DNA of 31,408 nt from Methanocorpusculaceae archaeon UBA456 (GTDB lineage Archaea; Halobacteriota; Methanomicrobia; Methanomicrobiales; Methanocorpusculaceae): positions 81,005-112,412 of the forward strand of contig DAJQ01000035.1 in the NCBI GenBank assembly GCA_002496395.1, written 5' to 3'. The notes beneath the pieces are model-generated. The model saw nothing but the letters and a program-made list of their open reading frames with translations, did not search any database and was not told the origin of the DNA. This document shows positions 1 to 8,250 of this stretch, piece after piece. Position 1 is the first letter of the stretch. The number at the start of each line of letters is the position of its first letter. A program made the position numbers and the translations under genes.

Positions 1-255
1 TTTTTTTATTGAGAAGATCAAACAACCCCATATTGAACCCCATCCTCTGAGAAACCGCCCCCAGATGCATCCGAGAGATGAACTACCTGCATGGCATAAT
101 CATCTGGGATCGGAATCTGACTCTCTCGTACTTCTCTCTCCATCCACTATAATATAGTACCTTTCAATTGGGAGTGCCATCAGATGCGATCAAATACGAT
201 ACATATGAATAGCCTGTCTGCTGGTGAGGGGAGGCAAATCTGAGCGGCCCTCATT
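1..255. other. Gene-free left edge
   Basis: No gene is recognised here. Positions 1-7 are a run of seven T, which could be the oligo-T terminator of a plus-strand gene lying outside the window. A plus-strand frame is open from the edge to a TAG near 157, but it has no recognisable motif, so it is not called as a gene. The rest is the 3' flank of the minus-strand lipoprotein gene, and no clear terminator is seen for it. Confidence 0.4.
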
Positions 256-1368
256 TCACATTCCGGCTCTCATCTCTGTAATAATACCTTCACCAAGCAT
301 CTCGCGATACAACCCCTGCCTATCATGTTTCCGGTTAAGGATGGCGGTATGAATGGCAACATACCGCTCAGCCAGACGAACAAGGCGATTATACTCCTCA
401 ATGCGCTTATTATATCGATCAATCAGGCTATTGAAGATGGGCACCTGCTGGTTGTAATCCTGGTACCTCTGCTGCCGGATGAGGGAATTCATCTCATTTT
501 TCAAAGAGGCGATCTCACTATTCATCTCACTAAGGAGGACCGATTCGCGCTCTATCTCAGCATTCAACCGATCTATCTCATCCCGGCAGTACGTGAGGAG
601 ATCAGACAACATGATCGTCTGATCGCATCGCCCATACCCAATCGTCCCCTCCCCGACAGGAATAATCATCGGCTCTGACTCAAGTACAATATCACCGGCA
701 AGCATCTCCGGGACAATACCAACAAAATTGGGACGTGTCGTCTCCACATATGCATACCCGTCGCCGACATCCCGGCAGCCATCTCCATTCACCCCGACCG
801 CCATATGCGCCTCCTCGGAATAGAGGAGAAGAGCAACAGAATACCCCTCCCGTGAGAGAATGCCAGCAAGAAGAAGACTTTTATCATCACAATCACCGGT
901 GCCCTCGGAATAGGTCTCGATCGGGAACTTCGGCTCGATCAGGACGGTATCGTCATCATAGGGGAGAGACTGGACAAAGACGCAGCAGAGCTCAAGGTAC
1001 CGGTCATCATCCAGTTGAAGATCGGATCGCACCCGCCGCAGTTCTGCGATCAGATCCGAGAAGAATGGCTCCTGGAGGGGATCATCGATGAACGCAGTAT
1101 AATAGATGGGCAGCCAGTCACGATCGCTGAGATCGGAATAGAGATAGATCTGCTTATCCGCATCCCGTGCTCCGTAATATACCCCCATATCGAGAGGAAC
1201 GCTGATAATGATATCACTCCCTTCAAAAAGAAATGTTTGATTAACAACCAGAACCTGTGGTTCAGCAGGAGCGGGTGAGATCGATGGAGCGACCATATCA
1301 GGCTGAACACAGCCGCCAGCGATACAGATGAAGAAGAGTATCACGACACTCAGGAACCGGGACACCAT
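256..1368 (-). CDS. Transglutaminase-like lipoprotein with coiled coil
   Basis: The 370-residue protein is predicted to be exported and lipid-anchored. The N-terminus is a hydrophobic signal (about residues 4-19) ending in a lipobox, CIAGGC, with the modified Cys at residue 20. Residues about 120-215 look like a transglutaminase/papain-like core: GDCDDKS holds the candidate nucleophile Cys160, EEAHM the His188, and YVETT the acidic third residue near 209. The C-terminal third (about 255-330) is charged and heptad-like, rich in Glu, Leu, Asn and Arg, as in a coiled coil. An upstream in-frame GTG exists, but ATG at 1368 is preferred because AGGA lies six bases before it. Similar lipoproteins occur in methanogens; the substrate is unknown. 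A protease or peptide-crosslinking role at the cell surface is inference. It is transcribed alone. Confidence 0.72.
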   Translation of the reverse strand: MVSRFLSVVILFFICIAGGCVQPDMVAPSISPAPAEPQVLVVNQTFLFEGSDIIISVPLDMGVYYGARDADKQIYLYSDLSDRDWLPIYYTAFIDDPLQEPFFSDLIAELRRVRSDLQLDDDRYLELCCVFVQSLPYDDDTVLIEPKFPIETYSEGTGDCDDKSLLLAGILSREGYSVALLLYSEEAHMAVGVNGDGCRDVGDGYAYVETTRPNFVGIVPEMLAGDIVLESEPMIIPVGEGTIGYGRCDQTIMLSDLLTYCRDEIDRLNAEIERESVLLSEMNSEIASLKNEMNSLIRQQRYQDYNQQVPIFNSLIDRYNKRIEEYNRLVRLAERYVAIHTAILNRKHDRQGLYREMLGEGIITEMRAGM

Positions 1369-1419
1369 CACAATCCTGTATCTGCTTTAGGCTTACATAT
1401 GAATGCCGGATCAAATGCC

Positions 1420-1440
1420 TGAATCAGAACACCTGATTCA
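1420..1440. repeat. Perfect 8-bp inverted repeat
   Basis: TGAATCAG and CTGATTCA are separated by five bases (AACAC). The repeat lies 15 bases past the stop of the glutamate synthase remnant and about 50 bases upstream of the lipoprotein start, just upstream of a weak TATA-like stretch near 1393-1403. It could be a terminator stem for the remnant or a regulator site for the lipoprotein gene. A T5 tract lies between the remnant's stop and the stem rather than after the stem, so a classical intrinsic terminator is not well supported. Confidence 0.5.
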
Positions 1441-1454
1441 ATGAAAAAGAAATC

Positions 1455-2189
1455 TCAGCTGAGGAGAATGGCCTCAGCTGCATCGCTGTATGCATCCATC
1501 ACATAGGGGATGCCGGTTACTTTTGCGGACTCTTCGGTGAGGGCCATCAGATCATTTCGTGAGATGGACTTCAGACTGAAGTTCCGGCTGCCTGCCATGA
1601 TCTGCTGCATTCCAAGGCGGTAACGCTCGACATAGCTGTAGATTCCCATAGCCCCGGCCGGAATTTCACTGACACGGGTACCATACCTCTCCTTCAGCTC
1701 CTCATAGCAGACGAAGATCTCCTCGAGGCGGGTACCGTACTTCGAGACGCTCTTTGGCAGTTCTCCCGCATCAAGCCATTTCTGAATATTCTTCCCGACC
1801 ATGCCGGGGATCATGAGGGCACGGCCCATACAGACCGCCTTGAAGTAGGGTGCACCCATGCAGAGAGCCTTGAAACCATTTGCTTCATCAGCAATTCCAC
1901 CGGCAATGGCAAGATCGGGCACGCGGATCCCCCGCTTCTTCAGGAGTTCCGCATACTGGTACGCAAGGCTCTGGATATAGATCGTCGGGATACCCCATTC
2001 ATTCATCATCGGCCATGGAGACATGCCGGTACCACCGGGTGCTCCATCGATTGTGAGGAGAGCGATCTTTGCTTCAGCACCGTACCGGAGCGCCATTGCC
2101 AGCTCAACTGCTGAATAGGCGCCGGTCTTGAGGGTGATCCGCTTGAATCCGATATCCCGGAGCCGGTCCACTTCAGCCAGGAAAAGAAA
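1455..2189 (-). pseudogene. FMN-binding glutamate synthase family, 5'-truncated remnant
   Basis: This is the C-terminal half of an FMN-dependent glutamate synthase-type protein. It contains the phosphate/FMN-binding barrel segments TIDGAPGGTGMSP, IAGGIADEANGFKA and YFKAVCMGRALMIPGMVG, which are typical of the roughly 500-residue single-chain family found in methanogens. Only about 240-245 codons remain. Family-like sequence (AEVDRLRDIGFKRITLKTG) continues upstream almost to the TAA stop of npdG, which lies in the same frame, so the whole N-terminal half is missing. The first possible start is GTG at 2171, with no ribosome-binding site. The remaining frame has no internal stops, so the loss may be recent or the fragment may still be expressed by coupling to npdG. 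It belongs to a different subfamily from the intact glutamate synthase at 20765-22276. A half barrel is unlikely to be catalytic. Confidence 0.75.
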
Positions 2190-2840
2190 TTATTTGAAGT
2201 AAACCCCGACATCCCGCATCTTGTTGGAGATTGCGATATTGAGGAGGAGGGGGGTGATACTCTCAACAATCGATGATACGGCAAGGGGTCCGGCATCAAG
2301 AGGGGAGAGCTTTGGGAGATCCCGGATGAGATCCATAACGACCTTTTTTGCGTCTCCATCATCACTACAGACAGCAACCGAGTAATCGAGGACGGCATCA
2401 AGTTCCTTCCATTTGTGAGCGGCAATATTGTTAAATGCGACGACGAGCCGGGCACTCTCGGGGAGCCGGTTTTTGATATAGACGGCAGCCGATCCTTCCG
2501 CAGGGGGATCATAATAGAAATGTCCCGAACGGGCAATTGGGTTCACCGGGGAGATGACAATCTTATTCTCAAAGCCGGTAAGCCCGGCAAGGGTGGATTC
2601 CACATGGGCAAACGGGAGTGCAAGGACAATAACATCCCCTGTATCCACGGCCTCCTGGTTGGAGACACCCCGGCATGTTGATTGAATGCCACGCCCTTTG
2701 AGCGTCTCGATGGTGCAGTCACTGGCTGTACATGCCTTCGACGCGTCCCTTGATCCAAGTATCACTTCATGGAGATGTGAGAGGCGGAGTGCCATCCCCT
2801 CGCCGATATCCCCGGTTCCACCAACAATTCCGATCTTCAT
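2190..2840 (-). CDS. npdG: F420H2:NADP oxidoreductase
   Basis: The 216-residue protein matches the NADPH-dependent F420 reductase (Fno/NpdG) family in length and layout. It is a cytoplasmic enzyme that passes hydride between reduced F420 and NADP+, supplying NADPH for biosynthesis. The N-terminus is a Rossmann fold with GGTGDIGEG at residues 7-15, followed by GSRD at the end of the second strand, as in NADP-binding members. ISPVNP and the ending SITPLLLNIAISNKMRDVG are also family-typical, so the C-terminus appears complete. AAGGT lies seven bases before the ATG. A TATA-like stretch near 2913-2926 is followed by a leader of about 55 bases. Directly after the TAA stop, and in the same frame, comes the truncated glutamate synthase fragment. 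Confidence 0.9.
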   Translation of the reverse strand: MKIGIVGGTGDIGEGMALRLSHLHEVILGSRDASKACTASDCTIETLKGRGIQSTCRGVSNQEAVDTGDVIVLALPFAHVESTLAGLTGFENKIVISPVNPIARSGHFYYDPPAEGSAAVYIKNRLPESARLVVAFNNIAAHKWKELDAVLDYSVAVCSDDGDAKKVVMDLIRDLPKLSPLDAGPLAVSSIVESITPLLLNIAISNKMRDVGVYFK

Positions 2841-2911
2841 AGAATTACCTTCATTTCAGTCTCAAACCACAGAAGAGTGCGATTTGAACGCTAGTGATAG
2901 AATCGATAGAA

Positions 2912-2926
2912 ATAGTATTAAATATT
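2912..2926 (-). promoter_or_regulatory. Probable TATA box of npdG
   Basis: On the minus strand the A/T-rich stretch reads CAATATTTAATAC. It lies about 75-85 bases before the npdG ATG, placing initiation near 2893. Assignment is by composition and position only. Confidence 0.4.
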
Positions 2927-2941
2927 GTTGTTTATCTTTTC

Positions 2942-2950
2942 AAAAAAAAA
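2942..2950 (-). terminator. Oligo-T terminator of mrp
   Basis: Nine consecutive A on the plus strand give T9 on the minus strand, 11 bases past the mrp stop codon. This is typical of archaeal oligo-T termination. Confidence 0.65.
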
Positions 2951-2961
2951 GATGAGCGGGA

Positions 2962-3825
2962 TCATTCCTCAATGATCCGGATTAAGTTTTCCATGACAGC
3001 ATCCACGGCCTGCCAGGTGGGATTCTCGGCACGGCGGATGATGAATGGCTTGCCCTCGTCACCTGCTTTCCTCATATCAATATCAAGAGGGATGCTCCCG
3101 AGGAAGGGGACGCCAAACTCTTCGGCAGCCTTCTTCCCGCCATCCTTTCCAAAGAGATCAATCTCTTCGTGGCAGTGAGGGCAGACCATGCCGCTCATAT
3201 TCTCGATGATACCCAGATTTTTAACCCCGATCTGTTCAACGAACTTCAGCGCCTTGCTTGAGTCAAGAACCGAGACATCCTGCGGGGTGGTGACGATGAT
3301 CGCACCGGCAATATTTGGTGCGAGCTGGACGATCGAGAGCGCCTCGTCACCCGTTCCCGGCGGCAGATCAACCACGAGGAAATCAAGGGGACCCCAGTTC
3401 ACATCCGAGAGGAACTGCTGGATCGCCGTCATCTTCATCGGCCCACGCCAGATAACCGGGGTGGAGCGCTCAGGAAGGAGGAATGCCATTGAGATAACAG
3501 AAAGCGTTCCGGTCACATTCACCGGCTGGATCTTCTCTCCCATGATCTGAAGCTTATGTTCCTCAAGCCCGAGCATCTTCGGAATGCTTGGACCATGAAT
3601 ATCAAGATCCATAAGTCCGGTTCTGAACCCATGATTTGAGAGAGCATAGGCCAGGTTCACCGAGACGGTGCTCTTGCCCACGCCACCCTTGCCGGAGAGG
3701 ACAAGAACGACATGCTTGACATCGATATTCGCTTTTTTTGGGAGATTGGAATCGCACCCTTCAGTCTTTGATGTGCAGCCTTCGCACTGCCCATCACATT
3801 CCTGTGGTTGTTGTTTATCTGTCAT
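2962..3825 (-). CDS. Mrp/NBP35-type Fe-S cluster carrier ATPase
   Basis: The 287-residue cytoplasmic P-loop ATPase belongs to the Mrp/ApbC/NBP35 family, which binds and transfers 4Fe-4S clusters to apoproteins. The deviant Walker A GKGGVGKST is at residues 45-53 and the DLPPGTGD motif is present. MVCPHC carries the conserved CxxC that bridges a cluster between subunits. Ahead of the ATPase domain there is a Cys-rich tail (Cys 10, 14, 17, 24), comparable to the N-terminal cluster site of NBP35 proteins but with different spacing. ATG at 3825 is chosen because GAGG lies seven bases upstream and the Cys-rich tail then starts immediately; the longer reading adds eight residues without support. 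A methanogen with many Fe-S enzymes would need this maturation factor. It is likely transcribed alone, since 107 bases separate it from the gene upstream. Confidence 0.9.
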   Translation of the reverse strand: MTDKQQPQECDGQCEGCTSKTEGCDSNLPKKANIDVKHVVLVLSGKGGVGKSTVSVNLAYALSNHGFRTGLMDLDIHGPSIPKMLGLEEHKLQIMGEKIQPVNVTGTLSVISMAFLLPERSTPVIWRGPMKMTAIQQFLSDVNWGPLDFLVVDLPPGTGDEALSIVQLAPNIAGAIIVTTPQDVSVLDSSKALKFVEQIGVKNLGIIENMSGMVCPHCHEEIDLFGKDGGKKAAEEFGVPFLGSIPLDIDMRKAGDEGKPFIIRRAENPTWQAVDAVMENLIRIIEE

Positions 3826-3932
3826 GATATGCCTCAATACACAATACAAAGGAAGATTGTAAAAGAGAGATTATAGGTGTATAGATCGGTGCATTCCCTG
3901 AGGGATAGGAATCAGCCCGGCATATTCCCCCT

Positions 3933-4766
3933 TTACTGCGAATCGAGATCCGGTTCATATGGTTTGATATCAAGAATCGGAGTCCCATCAAGGGCATCCA
4001 GACCCCGGACACGCAGAATCCTGCCATTGATTTCAAGGAGATCTACAAGGGTGAGAGCGATCGGATTTGGGCGGTCGGGCGAGCGGGTTGCAAAGACACC
4101 GCGCGCACCACCCCTCCCCGGACGCTCAACCCAGAGCTTATCCCGGTTACTTCGGTCAAACCAGGAGAGAACAAGGATATGGCTGTAATCCAAAAGGCCG
4201 GCAAGCCCTGCTTCATATTCAGGATAGATCTCAATCGTGCTCTCTATCGGATCAAGCCTCCCCTGTCGTGGAGCATCTTTTTTCTCTTTGTACGCAGAAG
4301 AAACAACACCTATCGGCTTCAGAAATGCTCCTGGCCGTGATTCAACCGAAATGGCAGGCAGTTTCCCATCCAGCGCCTCATTTGCAAGCGCATCCGCCTG
4401 CTGAATAAGAGGATCTTCCCGGGGGAGAGAGGTGAAGGTGACACGATCAAACATACTCTTCGCTTCAGTTGCCTGCTTATAGAGAGGAAGGAGCCTCGCT
4501 GACCTGACAGCATAGGAGCCCTTCATCTGTTTCACCATCAGTTCACTGTCAGAATGGACAGATACTTCATGCAGATCAAGAGCAGCAGCAGCTTTGAGAC
4601 CTGCAATCAGTGCCCGGTATTCGGCTTCATTATTTGTGGCAATACCGATTGCCTCCCCATGTTCCCGTAGAATCCGACCATCCCCGATGAGGATATAGGC
4701 AATAGCCGCCTTCCCCGGATTTCCCCGTGATGCCCCGTCAGTATAGAGTGATGCCTTCCTTGTCAT
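3933..4766 (-). CDS. RNase HI-TrmO fusion protein
   Basis: The 277-residue protein joins two RNA-acting domains. Residues 1-135 form an archaeal-type RNase HI with all four acidic catalytic positions visible: Asp10 in LYTDGASRGNPG, Glu47 in TNNEAEY, Asp73 in VHSDSE and Asp125 in QQADALANE. It would cut RNA in RNA-DNA hybrids. Residues 148-277 form a TrmO/TsaA (formerly UPF0066) domain with the signature GVFATRSPDRPNPIALT. That family uses S-adenosylmethionine to methylate t6A37 of tRNA(Thr). Both domains look complete and are linked by about 12 residues, with no stop or frame change. ATG at 4766 is chosen because the RNase H fold starts there and GGGG precedes it; the longer frame adds 34 unrelated residues. 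The gene is divergent from the PEBP gene, with only 51 bases between the starts. Confidence 0.88.
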   Translation of the reverse strand: MTRKASLYTDGASRGNPGKAAIAYILIGDGRILREHGEAIGIATNNEAEYRALIAGLKAAAALDLHEVSVHSDSELMVKQMKGSYAVRSARLLPLYKQATEAKSMFDRVTFTSLPREDPLIQQADALANEALDGKLPAISVESRPGAFLKPIGVVSSAYKEKKDAPRQGRLDPIESTIEIYPEYEAGLAGLLDYSHILVLSWFDRSNRDKLWVERPGRGGARGVFATRSPDRPNPIALTLVDLLEINGRILRVRGLDALDGTPILDIKPYEPDLDSQ

Positions 4767-4817
4767 AATAACCCCAATCAACACGTTTTTATTCTTCTTT
4801 GTAATATCACCGTCAGT

Positions 4818-5267
4818 ATGGAAAAACTCACGGTAACCCTTGGATTCATAGAATTCCCCCCGACCCATACCGGCGATGGAGGAAACCTCTCCCCGCCGAT
4901 ACGGCTATCCAACCTAAAATCACCCTATCTGGCAGTATTTGCCCTGAATCCTTTTGAATCCGGATGCTCATTCTGTGCATGGGTGGCATGGGACATTCCT
5001 GCCATCCACCAGATCCCCCTTGGATTCCCGGCCAAAGCCGAGATCACCACCCCTATACAGGCAAAACAGGGGAGAAACGATTACGGGGAGATTGGATACC
5101 GGGGACCAGCTCCACCCGCAGGAGAGACACACCGGATCCTCTTCAAGGTCTATGGGCTTGATGCTCCGCTCGACTGTCCGCCAGGTGCAGACAAGCATGA
5201 GTTGATAAATGCGATGAAGGGGCACGTCCTCCAGTACGGGCAAACCGAGGGGATCTGCCAGCGATAA
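4818..5267 (+). CDS. PEBP/YbhB-family protein, copy 1 (degenerate pocket)
   Basis: The 149-residue protein belongs to the phosphatidylethanolamine-binding/Raf kinase inhibitor-like family (YbhB/YbcL). Recognition rests on the C-terminal half: NDYGEIGYRGPAPPAGETHR, then FKVYGLD and the closing HVLQYGQTEGICQR. The central ligand-pocket motif, usually DPDAP followed by HW, is altered here to NPFESG and FCAW, so the acidic and histidine residues are missing. Ligand binding may be lost or changed. No signal peptide is seen, so it is probably cytoplasmic. The molecular role of prokaryotic members is not settled. It is followed after 48 bases by a second copy of the same family. Confidence 0.82.
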   Translation: MEKLTVTLGFIEFPPTHTGDGGNLSPPIRLSNLKSPYLAVFALNPFESGCSFCAWVAWDIPAIHQIPLGFPAKAEITTPIQAKQGRNDYGEIGYRGPAPPAGETHRILFKVYGLDAPLDCPPGADKHELINAMKGHVLQYGQTEGICQR

Positions 5268-5315
5268 CATATCCTTATTACGCATGATTAACCACTCATC
5301 AACTGGTGACAATCC

Positions 5316-5774
5316 ATGGATAAACTGACAATAACCTTACCAACACGCGAATTTCCGGCAGACTACACCTGTGACGGGGCAGACCGCTCCCCTCCCCTGA
5401 CCATCACCGGGTTAAACGATCAGGTCAAAGCCCTTGCGATCATCATGGAGGACTCAAGTTCAGAAGGCGGTGGTAGCTTCGCCCACTGGATCATCTGGAA
5501 TATCGAACCCGTCAGAATCCTCCCTGAATCACTTGAGAAAGAGCCGACGATCACATTCCCTGTCGCCGCAGTACAGGGAGTAAATGACTTTGGAAAGATC
5601 GGCTATTCCGGCCCCTGCCCGCAACCAGGCTCCCCTCACCGGTACATCTTCAAAGTCTATGCACTTGACAGCGAGATCGACCTTCCCGCCGGGGCTACAC
5701 GAAAAGAACTTGCTGCCGCACTCGCCGGCCATGTCATCCAGTTTGGAAACGCTGAAGCGATCTACTCGCGGTGA
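5316..5774 (+). CDS. PEBP/YbhB-family protein, copy 2
   Basis: The 152-residue protein is a paralogue of the preceding gene, probably by tandem duplication. It retains more of the family pocket: EDSSSEGGGSFAHW keeps the His-Trp pair, although DPDAP itself is replaced by a Ser/Gly-rich loop. NDFGKIGYSGPCPQPG and YIFKVYALD match the family core, and HVIQFGNAEAIYSR is the usual end. GGTGA sits about six bases before the ATG. The TGA stop at 5772-5774 abuts the stop of the convergent transporter gene. No signal peptide is visible. Function is unknown beyond family membership. Confidence 0.85.
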   Translation: MDKLTITLPTREFPADYTCDGADRSPPLTITGLNDQVKALAIIMEDSSSEGGGSFAHWIIWNIEPVRILPESLEKEPTITFPVAAVQGVNDFGKIGYSGPCPQPGSPHRYIFKVYALDSEIDLPAGATRKELAAALAGHVIQFGNAEAIYSR

Positions 5775-7550
5775 TCAGAACATTGGCCAGAAGATCATCA
5801 GGAGTGGTATCGAGACAACCACAACGATCAGCTCAAGCACGATCCCCATCCTCCAGTAATCCGTGAACTGGTATCCTCCCGGACCCATCACAAGAGTATT
5901 GGACTGATGGCCAATCGGGGTGAGAAATGCACAGGATGCTCCGATCGCAACCGCCATGAGGAACGGATCGATTGACGCTCCCATATCAAGAGCAATACCA
6001 ATAGCTATCGGGGCCATCAGGACAGCTGATGCGGCATTATTCACGAGATCCGAGAGGAACATCGTGATGACAAGGAGGAGCAGAAGCGTCACAGCCGGTG
6101 GAAATGTCGAGCCGGCAGAGACGATACTCCCGGCGATGAGTGCCGCCCCACCACTTATTTCAAGTGCCTGGCCAACCGGTATCATCGCACCAAGGAGGAT
6201 GATGATCGGCCATTCCACACTCTCATAGGTTTCACGAAGAGAGATGATAGAGGCGAGGATCATCAGGACCACTGCCGCTGAAAAGGCGATCTGAACAGGC
6301 AGAAGCCCAAGTGCAGAGACTCCGAGGGCTGATCCGAAGATCACAAGAGCCAGCAGGATCATCTTTGGTCCGCCGATCCGAAGTCCCAGTTCTGCAAGTG
6401 GCAGGCAGCCGATTTTTGGAAGTGCTACCTGCAATGCCTCCTTTTTCCCCTGGAGGAGGAGGATGTCGCCGGACTGGAACCGGATCTGGTTCAGCCGATC
6501 CTTGATCCGTCCGCCCTCCCGTGCAACAGCGAGGAGATTGAGCCCGTGTATCCAGCGGAGATTTGCCGAGTACGCAGTTTGATCGAGGATCGGTGAGTCA
6601 GGTTTGACGATCGCCTCAAGAATGCCCACACTCTCTGATCCAATCACCTCTTCGGTCACATCATATTTCCCGGTGAGTTCGAGCCGGGTTGCATCAAGGA
6701 GGGTCTGGAGATCATCGGAATCTGCCTTGATGATAAGGATATCACCCTCAAGTATCGTCTCATAGACCGAGGGAGCAACAATCTTGCGGCTATTACGTAT
6801 GATCCCGACCACCATCACCTCCGCCTCTGTGGCGGCACCGATATCGATGATCATCTTTCCCGCAAACCTGGACTTTTCAGGAACCCTGACCTCCGTTAAG
6901 TAATCCTTCACTGAGAAGAGCTCCTCCTGTGAAGCAGGAGAGTCCCTGATCGGGATCAGCCGCCACCCGATGAGTGAGATGAAGAGGATGCCACAGATCG
7001 CCACACCCAGCCCGACATAGGCAAAATCGAAGATAAGGAAAGGATCACCGCCATTCTGGATCCGGTAGGTGGCGATGATGATGTTTGGGGGGGTGCCGAT
7101 GAGCGTGACCATGCCACCAAGGAGTGAGCCGAACGCTATCGGCATCAGGAGGTATGAAGGAGAACGCCCGCTCTTCCTCGCAGTCCTGATGGCAACCGGC
7201 ATCATCAGGGCAAGTGCCCCGATATTATTCATAAAGCCGGAAAGGAGAGCAACGATACCGGTGAGAGAGAAGATCTGCCGCACCTTCCCATCACCCACCC
7301 GCGATACCTGGCGGGCAAGAATATCGATCAGCCCGGAGTTCTGAAGCGCCTTGCTCAGAATCAGGACAGCAGCAACGGTGACCACCGCGGGATGGCCAAA
7401 TCCAAGGAAGGCATCAAGAGGATCGATGATCCCTGCAATGGTGACAATGAGGAGCGCAATCAATGCAACGATGTCATACCTGACCTTGCCGGTCGCAAAG
7501 AGTACCAGGGCAAGGATAAGCGTTCCAAAGACAATTGCAAGATCGAGCAT
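5775..7550 (-). CDS. SLC13-family anion transporter with RCK-C domains
   Basis: The 591-residue membrane protein has the layout of SLC13/ArsB-like permeases that carry two TrkA-C (RCK-C) domains. Hydrophobic helices fill residues 1-195 and about 390-591. The soluble middle (about 205-375) contains two RCK-C-like repeats, including DILIIKADSDDLQTLL and DILLLQGKKEAL. Permease motifs include GTPPNIIIATYRI in the first half and a matching LTPIGHQSNTLVMGPGGY in the second half, as expected for inverted-repeat DASS folds. Substrates in the family include dicarboxylates, sulfate and other anions; the sequence does not decide which. AGGAGG lies ten bases before the ATG. Confidence 0.87.
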   Translation of the reverse strand: MLDLAIVFGTLILALVLFATGKVRYDIVALIALLIVTIAGIIDPLDAFLGFGHPAVVTVAAVLILSKALQNSGLIDILARQVSRVGDGKVRQIFSLTGIVALLSGFMNNIGALALMMPVAIRTARKSGRSPSYLLMPIAFGSLLGGMVTLIGTPPNIIIATYRIQNGGDPFLIFDFAYVGLGVAICGILFISLIGWRLIPIRDSPASQEELFSVKDYLTEVRVPEKSRFAGKMIIDIGAATEAEVMVVGIIRNSRKIVAPSVYETILEGDILIIKADSDDLQTLLDATRLELTGKYDVTEEVIGSESVGILEAIVKPDSPILDQTAYSANLRWIHGLNLLAVAREGGRIKDRLNQIRFQSGDILLLQGKKEALQVALPKIGCLPLAELGLRIGGPKMILLALVIFGSALGVSALGLLPVQIAFSAAVVLMILASIISLRETYESVEWPIIILLGAMIPVGQALEISGGAALIAGSIVSAGSTFPPAVTLLLLLVITMFLSDLVNNAASAVLMAPIAIGIALDMGASIDPFLMAVAIGASCAFLTPIGHQSNTLVMGPGGYQFTDYWRMGIVLELIVVVVSIPLLMIFWPMF

Positions 7551-7628
7551 CAGGATTATGCCTCCTGTACTGATACTGGATGATGATTAAGGAGATATAG
7601 CTTACCGGTTTGCTGGCTGAGACTGAGA

Positions 7629-8141
7629 TTATGGGGTGTGTGAACCACCCAGATCCCCCGACACCTCCCGAGCCCAGGCTTTGATCGCGGCATAATCCCG
7701 GAAATCACCAATGGGAGAGCCGACGACCTTCAGCGCCACCCTCTGGAGGAACGAAAGCCTCGCCGGATCTGTTCTGCCGGCAAAATATCCGAGATGTTCA
7801 GGTTCAAGTGGACTGATGGCCTTCTTCAGCGGATCCCGTGCCGCAGCCAGCTTCTCTTCATCATCTTTGACAAATGACATCCCGACAGCAAATGCCGCTC
7901 TGAAGCGGCTTTCAAGTGCGGCGTGATGGGCGCGTACATACTCCTCCACCTCACGCATGCTGCCCATGTAGATCGGCCCCCCGAGGATGACAGCGTCATA
8001 GGCATCAGGCAGCAGATCGGGCTTGATCAGAGAGAGATCGGCAGTATACCAGGCATCCCGTAAGACCTCAGCAACCGCCTCCGCAATACCGGCTGTCGAT
8101 CCTGCCCGTGTTGCATAAGCAACGAGTATTTGCCCGTTCAT
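7629..8141 (-). CDS. Flavodoxin-domain protein (HemG-like)
   Basis: The 170-residue protein has a flavodoxin fold of the type found in menaquinone-dependent protoporphyrinogen oxidase (HemG) and related flavoproteins. The FMN phosphate loop is VAYATRAGSTAGIAEAV (residues 7-23), and the second loop is LGGPIYMGSM. FAVGMSF and the basic C-terminal segment LQRVALKVVG resemble HemG-like proteins. Real involvement in heme synthesis is doubtful here, because this class of methanogen generally uses other routes and no heme genes are nearby. It is more safely called an electron-transfer flavoprotein. It may share a transcript with the transporter downstream, 78 bases away. Confidence 0.8.
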   Translation of the reverse strand: MNGQILVAYATRAGSTAGIAEAVAEVLRDAWYTADLSLIKPDLLPDAYDAVILGGPIYMGSMREVEEYVRAHHAALESRFRAAFAVGMSFVKDDEEKLAAARDPLKKAISPLEPEHLGYFAGRTDPARLSFLQRVALKVVGSPIGDFRDYAAIKAWAREVSGDLGGSHTP

Positions 8142-8250
8142 GCGGATTCACGTTCCCTCTGAACTGATGAAACTTCCGATCAATGGTGCGCTCACCACCA
8201 TCAAAAAACGATGAGAGGAGAGCGTATCACAGAGGAGTTTGGAGAGATTG

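Noticed and set aside
2..157. Plus-strand frame open from the left edge
   Set aside because: About 50 codons with no motif, rich in His and Pro; it may be only the chance lack of stops in C-rich sequence.
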